The position numbers and the translations under genes are program-made. Shown one piece after another: positions 5,089 through 12,100 of a stretch of 13,115 nucleotides of DNA (the first letter of the stretch is position 1; each line of letters starts with the position of its first letter). The notes under the pieces are model-generated. The model ran no database searches. It saw only the letters and a program-made list of their open reading frames with translations, and was not told the DNA's origin. The DNA is from CAZKYP01 sp964556885 (lineage in GTDB: Bacteria; Planctomycetota; Phycisphaerae; Sedimentisphaerales; Anaerobacaceae): assembly GCA_964556885.1 (NCBI GenBank), contig CAZKYP010000091.1, forward strand, positions 1 to 13,115, written 5' to 3'.

Positions 5089-6501
5089 ATGACACCGAAA
5101 GATTTTTATGATTTTGCAAAGAAAAATAATGCAAAAATGGTTGACCTGAAATTTGTCGACCTTTTAGGAACGTGGCAGCACTGCACCTTCCCGGTTGAAT
5201 TCTTGGACGAAAAGGTCCTTAAGGAAGGCCTCGGTTTTGATGGTTCATCAATACGCGGCTGGAAGCCGATCCACCAGTCAGATATGATGGCGGTTCCGGA
5301 CCTGAGCACTGTGGTTATGGACCCATTTTTTGCAAAGCCTACTGTAAGTGTCCTTGCGGATGTTTTCGATCCGCTTACACGTGAAGAATATAATCGTGAT
5401 CCGCGCAATATTGCAAAGAAGGCGGCTGAGTTTGCTAAAAGTACCGGATTGGCGGATATCGCTTATTATGGCCCTGAACCTGAATTCTTTATTTTTGACG
5501 AAGTCCGTTATGAGCAGAATCAACATACCGGAATGTATAGTATCGATTCATCGGAAGGATCATGGAATACCGCCCGATTCGAGGAGCCAAACCTCGGATA
5601 TAAGCCCTCATACAAAGGCGGTTATTTCCCGGTAAGCCCGACCGACACTCAGCAGGATATCCGCACGGAAATGGTGGAGGAAATGCAAAAGGTCGGAATT
5701 GCTGTCGAGAAGCATCATCATGAAGTCGCTACCGGCGGCCAGGCAGAAATCGATATGGTTTACGCTCCGTTAGTAGAGCAGGCTGATAAACTTATGTGGT
5801 ACAAATACATCGTTAAAAACGTAGCAAAACGTCACGGTAAAACAGCGACGTTTATGCCCAAGCCGATTTTCCAGGACAACGGCTCCGGTATGCATACACA
5901 CTTCTCATTATGGAAGGACGGCAAAAATCTGTTTGCCGGCAAGGGTTATGCCGGGCTTTCAGACCTTGCTCTGCATGCGATTGCCGGACTTATCCACCAC
6001 GCTCCGGCCATTCTGGCATTTGCAGCACCGACGACAAATTCGTACCGCCGGCTTGTCCCTGGTTTCGAGGCACCGGTCAATTTGTGTATGTCGGCACGCA
6101 ATCGCTCGGCTGCCTGTCGCATTCCGATGTATTCACCAAGTGAGAGTTCAAAACGTGTGGAATTTCGCTGCCCGGACCCGACCTGCAATGGCTATCTAAC
6201 TTTCGCCGCAATGCTTATGGCTGCAAACGACGGTATTAAACGTAAGCTTGACCCGGGTGAACCACTTGATGTGGATGTTTTTGAGCTTTCGAAGGCGGAA
6301 CTTGCTAAAACAAAAAAGGCGCCGGGCTCACTGGCTGAAGCAATCGATGCGCTCGATAAGGATCGCAAATTTCTTACAGAAGGCGATGTTTTTACAGATG
6401 ACTTTATCGAGACATGGATTACATGGAAGTGTGAAAAAGAGATAGATGAGATGGCCTTAAGGCCGCATCCTTATGAGTTTCATCTATATTATGATTGTTA
6501 A
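5089..6501 (+). CDS. glnA: Glutamine synthetase type I (GSI-beta-like), adenylylation tyrosine replaced by Phe
   Basis: A 470-residue GSI, a cytosolic dodecamer joining ammonium and glutamate with ATP to make glutamine. Landmarks in order: GFDGSSIRGW (Asp51, Ser54), the metal-binding YGPEPEFFIFD (Glu130, Glu132), the longer GMYSIDSSEGSW to YKGGYFPV segment, HHHEVATGGQAE (210-220), KPIFQDNGSGMHTH (259-271), the flap VPGFEAPV with Glu327, and SARNRSAACRIP. All catalytic segments look intact and the length is standard for GSI. The adenylylation loop, NLYDLP in E. coli (Tyr397), reads DVFELS here: Phe398, codon 6280-6282. The enzyme thus cannot be adenylylated at that residue by GlnE. The ribosome site AAAGGA is at 5075-5080. 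It lies 57 bases after glnK3 with no terminator, so it probably shares the amt3 sigma-54 transcript; an extra promoter in the short spacer cannot be excluded. Confidence 0.97.
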   Translation: MTPKDFYDFAKKNNAKMVDLKFVDLLGTWQHCTFPVEFLDEKVLKEGLGFDGSSIRGWKPIHQSDMMAVPDLSTVVMDPFFAKPTVSVLADVFDPLTREEYNRDPRNIAKKAAEFAKSTGLADIAYYGPEPEFFIFDEVRYEQNQHTGMYSIDSSEGSWNTARFEEPNLGYKPSYKGGYFPVSPTDTQQDIRTEMVEEMQKVGIAVEKHHHEVATGGQAEIDMVYAPLVEQADKLMWYKYIVKNVAKRHGKTATFMPKPIFQDNGSGMHTHFSLWKDGKNLFAGKGYAGLSDLALHAIAGLIHHAPAILAFAAPTTNSYRRLVPGFEAPVNLCMSARNRSAACRIPMYSPSESSKRVEFRCPDPTCNGYLTFAAMLMAANDGIKRKLDPGEPLDVDVFELSKAELAKTKKAPGSLAEAIDALDKDRKFLTEGDVFTDDFIETWITWKCEKEIDEMALRPHPYEFHLYYDC

Positions 6502-6513
6502 TATTGTGGTGCT

Positions 6514-6530
6514 CTGCACATAGTGTGCAG
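6514..6530. promoter_or_regulatory. Short perfect inverted repeat after glnA
   Basis: CTGCACA-TAG-TGTGCAG is a perfect 7-bp inverted repeat with a 3-base centre, 12 bases after the glnA stop. There is no U-run directly after it. It may be a 3'-end hairpin or a protein binding site; which one cannot be decided from sequence. Confidence 0.45.
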
Positions 6531-6543
6531 TTGGCATTGGGTC

Positions 6544-6559
6544 GTGGTTAAGGCTTGCT
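6544..6559 (+). repeat. 16-base repeat, copy 1 (GTGGTTAAGGCTTGCT)
   Basis: This is an exact copy of the 16 bases at 8885-8900. The last 10 bases form the left arm of the terminator after glnA; the first six (GTGGTT) lie outside the stem yet are also conserved. Both copies are followed within a few bases by GCAAT. Confidence 0.8.
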
Positions 6560-6600
6560 CGCAATTACCTGTAAAGGTGATTGCTATGGGCAGGCCTTTT
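6550..6600 (+). terminator. Long two-part terminator hairpin between glnA and glnN
   Basis: The outer stem pairs AAGGCTTGCT (6550-6559) with GGCAGGCCTT (6589-6598), 10 pairs including two G-U. The inner stem pairs GCAATTACC (6561-6569) with GGTGATTGC (6576-6584), 9 pairs with one G-U, closed by the loop TGTAAA. TTTT and then CCCTTTCT follow. The structure reads as an intrinsic terminator for the amt3-glnK3-glnA operon. The duplicated arm shared with the element after glnN leaves open an attenuator or regulatory RNA role for glnN. Confidence 0.7.
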
Positions 6601-6668
6601 CCCTTTCTGTCCACGCCTGTCCGGTTATTACACACATCATTCATACCAAAAATGGTCATAGTTAAAGA

Positions 6669-6696
6669 TTGACAAAATTCCTGAAATATGTACAAC
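6669..6696 (+). promoter_or_regulatory. Possible sigma-70-type promoter of glnN
   Basis: TTGACA at 6669-6674 is a perfect -35 box. With a 16-base spacer, TACAAC (6691-6696) gives a 4-of-6 match to the -10 box. It lies about 45 bases before the glnN start and after the terminator, in the right place. An ACCA-N4-TGGT inverted repeat (6645-6656) sits just upstream. No sigma-54 promoter or CTACA-N4-TGTAG site is present in this spacer. Confidence 0.4.
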
Positions 6697-6738
6697 AAGC
6701 GGAAAATATACCGTTTATTTTCTGCTGGAGGTATTAAA

Positions 6739-8847
6739 ATGAACAAACAAAGTGAATCGGTGCCCAAGGTATTTGGTTCGAATGTATTTAACGATATGGT
6801 GATGCGCGAGCGTTTACCGAAAGATGTTTATAAATCCCTTAAAAAGGCGATCGAAGGTAATGAGCCGTTGAATCCTGCGGTCGCGGATGTGATTGCCAAT
6901 GCGATGAAGGACTGGGCGGTTGAGAAGGGAGCATCGCATTTTTGTCATTGGTTCCAGCCGATGACCGGTTCGACCGCCGAAAAGCACGATTCGTTCATAT
7001 CCCCCACGCCGCAGGGCAGTACGATTATGGAGTTCAGCGGCAAGGAGCTGTACCAGGGAGAGCCTGATGCCTCGTCGTTTCCTTCGGGAGGATTGAGAGC
7101 GACCTTCGAGGCGCGTGGATATACGGCGTGGGACTGTACGTCTCCGGTTTTCGTAAAAGAAGATGGCGATAATATAACACTGTATATACCGTGCGCTTTC
7201 TGTTCGTATGTCGGACACGCTCTGGATAAGAAGACGCCTTTGCTTCGTTCTATGGATGCACTGAACAAACAGGCGATGCGTGTGATTCAGTTGTTGGGCA
7301 ATACGACATCCAGGCGTGTCACTGCAACACTGGGGCCCGAACAGGAGTATTTCCTCATCGACAGGTCTTTCTATGCCAAAAGACTTGATTTGGTTTTAAC
7401 GGGCAGAACTTTGTTTGGTGCGCCTTCTCCGAGGGGACAGGAGATGGAGGACCATTACTTTGGCGCTCTCCACGAGAGAATTGCGTCGTTTATGCACGAA
7501 CTGAATGTGGAGTTATGGAAGCTGGGCGTATCCGCCAAGACGCAGCACAACGAAGTTTCGCCGGCACAGTATGAGCTGGCGCCTGTTTTTACGACGGTTA
7601 ATGTCGCGACCGACCATAATCAACTGGTCATGGAAACACTGAGAAAAGTTGCTTTGAGACATAATTTCGTGTGCCTTTTACATGAAAAACCGTTTACAGG
7701 TGTTAACGGTTCCGGCAAGCATAACAACTGGAGCATGGTAACCGATGACGGTAATAATCTTCTGGAACCGGGCAAAACTCCTCATGAAAATATGGTATTT
7801 CTTGTAATGCTTTGTGCGGTGATTAAAGCGGTCGATAAATATGCAAAGCTGCTGCGTGCAAGTGTTGCCAATTCCGGTAATGAACACCGACTTGGTGCAA
7901 ATGAGGCCCCGCCTGCTATTGTGTCGATATTTTTAGGTGATCAGCTCAGTGACATTTTCGACCAGTTGGCTTTCGGTGGTGCTAAATCGTCAAAGAAGGG
8001 GGAAGAGCTTAAGCTTGGTGTTTCCACGCTTCCGCCGCTGCCCAAAGATTACACGGACCGTAACAGAACCTCACCATTTGCATTCACGGGCAACAAGTTC
8101 GAATTCAGAATGGTCGGTTCGACGCAATCAACCTCCGGGCCGATGTTCGTACTCAATACAATTGTAGCTGATGTTTTGTGCGATATTGCAGACGAACTGG
8201 AAAAAACAAAGAACGTGAAGACAGCGGCTCAGAATATATTGAAACGAATAGCCTGCGAAAATCGAAGGATTGTTTATAACGGTGACAATTATACCGAGGA
8301 ATGGATTAAAGAGGCTGAAAAACGCGGCCTGCCTAATATTCGTTCGACAGTCGCTTCGCTTGAAACCATTATGGATAAGGAAAATGTTGCCGTTTTCAAG
8401 AAGCATGGTGTTCTGACGGAAGCGGAGCTGCATGCACGAGCTGAGATATTGCTTGAAACATATATTATGTCTATCAATATCGAAGCCTTGACTATGCTTA
8501 ATATGGCCAAACGTCAGATACTTCCGGCCTGTGTAAAATATTCGTCCGAATTGGGCAATGCAGTTGGTTTGGTCAGTTCGGCCGGTGTTGAAGCGGGGCC
8601 GCAGAAAAAGATGCTGGAAAAAGTTTGTGGTTTGATTGCAGCCATGAATGATAATATTTCGGATCTTGAAAAGGCCGTCGCAAAAGCAAAGAAAGTAACC
8701 GATACAACCAAGCGCGGCAGAGAATTCAGGGATGGAGTTGTGCCAAAAATGAAGGAACTGCGTGCAACCGCTGATGAATTGGAAACTATCGTCGATGCTA
8801 AATTGTGGCCTATTCCAACTTACGCCGAAATGCTCTTTACTAAATAG
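6739..8847 (+). CDS. glnN: Glutamine synthetase type III
   Basis: A 702-residue GSIII, the large dodecameric glutamine synthetase known from Bacteroides, cyanobacteria and some other bacteria. It makes the same reaction as GlnA but is a separate family. The start at 6739 is preferred over an in-frame ATG at 6688 because GGAGGT (6727-6732) sits 6 bases upstream and the protein then begins MNKQSESVPKVFGSNVFND, as GSIII proteins do. Landmarks: the N-terminal GSIII domain with FSGKELYQGEPDASSFPSGG (about 99-118), the metal site TLGPEQEYFLID (197-208), NEVSPAQYELAPVF (271-284), HEKPFTGVNGSGKHNNWSM (315-333), NEAPPAIVSIFLG (388-400), FTGNKFEFRMVGS (449-461), and the GSIII-specific C-terminal helical part to WPIPTYAEMLF. 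Length is close to the family norm. It lies between terminators, so it is probably a single-gene unit, downstream of glnA and upstream of gltB. Confidence 0.97.
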   Translation: MNKQSESVPKVFGSNVFNDMVMRERLPKDVYKSLKKAIEGNEPLNPAVADVIANAMKDWAVEKGASHFCHWFQPMTGSTAEKHDSFISPTPQGSTIMEFSGKELYQGEPDASSFPSGGLRATFEARGYTAWDCTSPVFVKEDGDNITLYIPCAFCSYVGHALDKKTPLLRSMDALNKQAMRVIQLLGNTTSRRVTATLGPEQEYFLIDRSFYAKRLDLVLTGRTLFGAPSPRGQEMEDHYFGALHERIASFMHELNVELWKLGVSAKTQHNEVSPAQYELAPVFTTVNVATDHNQLVMETLRKVALRHNFVCLLHEKPFTGVNGSGKHNNWSMVTDDGNNLLEPGKTPHENMVFLVMLCAVIKAVDKYAKLLRASVANSGNEHRLGANEAPPAIVSIFLGDQLSDIFDQLAFGGAKSSKKGEELKLGVSTLPPLPKDYTDRNRTSPFAFTGNKFEFRMVGSTQSTSGPMFVLNTIVADVLCDIADELEKTKNVKTAAQNILKRIACENRRIVYNGDNYTEEWIKEAEKRGLPNIRSTVASLETIMDKENVAVFKKHGVLTEAELHARAEILLETYIMSINIEALTMLNMAKRQILPACVKYSSELGNAVGLVSSAGVEAGPQKKMLEKVCGLIAAMNDNISDLEKAVAKAKKVTDTTKRGREFRDGVVPKMKELRATADELETIVDAKLWPIPTYAEMLFTK

Positions 8848-8884
8848 CAGATAAAATATTCTATAAAGAAAATGTCCTAAAGTT

Positions 8885-8900
8885 GTGGTTAAGGCTTGCT
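8885..8900 (+). repeat. 16-base repeat, copy 2 (GTGGTTAAGGCTTGCT)
   Basis: Second exact copy of the 16 bases at 6544-6559. It starts 37 bases after the glnN stop and again forms the left arm of a terminator, with GTGGTT outside the stem. Confidence 0.8.
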
Positions 8901-8946
8901 TACAGCAATCCGTTAAGGGTGTGTTGTCAAAGCAAGCCTTTTATTA
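8891..8946 (+). terminator. Intrinsic terminator after glnN
   Basis: AAGGCTTGCTT (8891-8901) pairs perfectly with AAGCAAGCCTT (8930-8940), 11 bp, followed by TTATTATATAA. The 28-base loop (8902-8929) contains GCAATCC and GGG and could form a weak inner stem, less regular than in the glnA element. It separates glnN from gltB. Confidence 0.75.
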
Positions 8947-9124
8947 TATAAGCTTATACTATAATTATGTAATGTTAATATTATGCGTATATGTATATTA
9001 GTGATATTGCAAAACATATAAGATATGCTAATTATGTATATAAGATAAAATATGCTGTAATGCGTGATTAAATAACGTATACTATATGTTGGTTTTGGTA
9101 AAAAAATGATTAAAAACGAAGTTG
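8947..9124. other. AT-rich leader region before gltB
   Basis: There is no gene here. The DNA is strongly AT-rich, with many short ATATG/TATAC elements. CTATAATTATGTAA (8959-8972) resembles the amt operators with one change in each arm, but no partner lies 30 bp away and no sigma-54 promoter follows. No -35/-10 pair stands out. The gltB promoter is presumably in this stretch but could not be assigned. Confidence 0.4.
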
Positions 9125-12100
9125 ATGGACTTAAAATTGAAAGATCAAGGTTTATATGAAGCTCGCCGCGAGCATGATGCATGTGGTATCGGTGCGGTTG
9201 TAAATATCTCAGGCAAACGAGAGCACTCGATTATTGAATATGGCAAGCAGATTCTCATCAATCTTCATCATCGCGGTGCGGCGGGGGCAGATGAAACCAC
9301 AGGCGATGGAGCCGGAATCCTGTTTCAGATACCGCATGATTTCTTTGTATATGAATGTGAAAAGATAGGATTTGTTCTTCCCGAAGTCTCAAAATACGGC
9401 GTCGGGATGGTTTTTGGCTCAAAAGACTCGAAACTCAGAGAAAATTGCGATGAACTGCTTGAGGCTTCGATAGGCTATTACGGCATGAAGGTGCTCGGCT
9501 GGCGGGATGTACTTGTCTATAGAGATTGTCTCGGACAAATCGCCCTGGAATCTGAACCATCGATAAAGCAGATTTTCGTTGACGGGACCGGTTTGCAGGA
9601 AAGACTCTTCGAGAGACGCCTTTTCCAGGCCCGCAGGCGGGCCGAAAAATTAGTCAGAGAAAAGTTCGGTGACAAGGCTCAGGATTTCTATGTGACTTCT
9701 CTTTCGTGCAGGACAATTTGCTACAAGGGTATGTTTATGGCCCGGCAGTTGTTCGAGTATTATCCCGAACTTGCAGATGAACATGTCGTTTCGGCCCTTG
9801 CAATTGTGCACCAGCGATACAGTACAAACACATTTCCGAATTGGCGTCTCGCCCAGCCGTTTCGATGTATAGCTCACAACGGGGAGATAAATACACTCAG
9901 CGGCAATCGAAACTGGATGCGGGCGCGCGAGACGATAATGTCCAGCGAGCTTTTCGGAGATGATATAAAAGATTTGTTTCCCGTCCTTACTCCGGAACTG
10001 AGTGACTCGGCGTGTTTTGACAGTGCCCTGGAGCTTCTTGTCAACTCCGGCAGGAGCATGCCTCATTCGATGATGATGATGATTCCGGAGGCGTTCGGAC
10101 AAAAATATCATATCAGCACGGACAAGCGTGCTTTCTACGAATATCATTCGTCGATAATGGAGCCGTGGGACGGACCGGCTGCTATGGTCTTTACTGATGG
10201 CAGGTTGATCGGCGGGACACTCGACCGAAACGGTTTGAGACCCTGCCGATACCTTGTGACAACCGACGGTCTTGCTGTTATTGCCAGTGAAGCCGGTGTT
10301 GTGGAATTNNNNNNNNNNNNNNNNNNNNNNNNNNNNNNNNNNNNNNNNNNNNNNNNNNNNNNNNNNNNNNNNNNNNNNNNNNNNNNNNNNNNNNNNNNNN
10401 NNNNNNNNGTCCTGTCGGACCAGCCGAAGCTGTTGTTTAATTACTTCAAGCAGCTTTTTGCCCAGGTGACAAATCCGGCGATTGACCCGCTGCGTGAAGG
10501 GCTGGTAATGAGCCTGATGGTCTACACCGGCAAGAAGCGGAATCTCCTTGTGGAATCTCCGCAATATTGCAGGCAGCTAAAATTGCCGCACCCGATTTTA
10601 ACGAACGAGGACATCGAGAGGCTGCGTTCGGTAAATCTCGAAGATGTTAAGGTGACAACGATTTCAGCTCTTTTCGACGTAGATTCGTCTGATTCCGCCG
10701 GCAGCCTTCGCCGAGGACTGGAATCTTTGATAGAAACCGCAGAGCAGGCAATTAAGGATGGTGCTTCGTTGATAATTATCAGCGACCGCAGCGTAGATCA
10801 GACAAAGGCGCCGATTCCTTCTTTACTGGCGACTGCGGCTGTTCATCACGGATTACTAAACCGCGGGCTTCGCGGCGAGGCGGGATTGATTATCGAAAGT
10901 GGGGAGCCGCGGGAGGTAATGCACTTTTGTCTTTTGTGCGGCTTCGGCGCCAATGCGGTCAATCCGTATATGGCCTTTGAGACGCTTGATGAGCTTCATC
11001 GCCAGGGCGAACTGCCGGCGAAAATGGAGCCGGTACAGATAGCGGATAATTATATTGCCGCCATCAAAAAGGGAATCCTCAAGACGATGAGCAAGATGGG
11101 GATTTCGACGCTTCGAAGCTACGCCGGCGCCCAGTTGTTCGAGGCTATCGGCCTGAACCATACCGTCGTCGACGAATATTTTACAGGAACAAGCTCGCGA
11201 ATCGGCGGTATAGGGCTCGATGGAATTGCCAAAGAGGCCCTTGCCCGCCATCAATCGGCGTTCGAGCAGCGTCCCACGGGGACGCTCGGACTGGATTTTG
11301 GTGGAGAATATCATTTCAGGCATTACGGGGAGCGGCATTTGTGGAATCCGACCACGATTGCCAAGTTGCAACATGCAGTCAAGTTTGAAAATCCAAACAC
11401 TTATGCAGAGTATGCGAAGGCTGTCAACGACCAGTCTAAATATTTATGTACTCTGCGCGGTTTGTTTGAGTTTATCCCGGGTGAACCTGTACCGATTGAA
11501 GAGGTTGAAACTGCCGGCGAAATAGTAAAAAGATTTTGCACCGGTGCGATGAGTCACGGCTCCATCAGCAAAGAGGCGCACGAGTGCATGGCGATTGCGA
11601 TGAATCGTCTGGGGGCGATGAGCAATACAGGTGAAGGCGGCGAAAACCCGGAACGGTATGTGCCCGAATCCAACGGCGATTCGAAGAACTGTGCAATCAA
11701 GCAGGTTGCCAGCGCCCGTTTCGGTGTGACTGCGAATTATCTGGCGCACGCAAAGGAATTACAAATTAAAATCGCACAGGGCGCCAAGCCCGGCGAGGGC
11801 GGTCAGTTGCCCGGTCACAAGGTTACCGAGGAAATCGCAAAGATGCGGTACTCGACACCTGGAGTGACATTGATATCACCGCCGCCTCATCACGATATTT
11901 ATTCTATCGAGGATTTGGCGCAGCTTATATACGACCTTAAATGCAGCAATCCCGGTGTCAAAGTGTCGGTCAAGCTCGTTGCCGAGGTCGGCGTCGGGAC
12001 GATAGCCGCAGGTGTCGCCAAAGGCAACGCCGATGAAGTTTTAATCAGCGGCCACGACGGCGGGACCGGTGCAAGCCCGCTTTCATCTATAAAGCACGCC

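Noticed and set aside
6531..6550. TTGGCATTGGGTCGTGG as a sigma-54 promoter for glnN
   Set aside because: The -24 half matches the amt2 promoter, but no TTGC follows at the required five-base spacing, and the sequence runs directly into the terminator hairpin.
6688..6738. Upstream ATG adding 17 residues to GSIII
   Set aside because: It lacks a ribosome site and overlaps the probable promoter, while ATG 6739 has GGAGGT at ideal spacing and begins where GSIII proteins begin.
6502..6738. Glutamine riboswitch before glnN
   Set aside because: I cannot match the known cyanobacterial glutamine riboswitch core; the structure ends in a U-run and is explained more simply as a terminator.
8959..8972. 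CTATAATTATGTAA as a fifth copy of the amt operator, before gltB
   Set aside because: Both arms are imperfect, the DNA is extremely AT-rich, no second copy lies 30 bp away, and no -24/-12 element follows.
9106..9159. Short reading frame of 17 codons (starting ATGATTAAAAAC) overlapping the gltB start, as a leader peptide
   Set aside because: There is no ribosome binding site, no run of glutamine or glutamate codons, and no attenuator hairpin after it.
9650..10564. Long open frame of 304 codons on the minus strand
   Set aside because: It lies fully within gltB and crosses the N gap, which hides any stops. The protein shows no recognisable motif; it is a shadow of gltB codon use.
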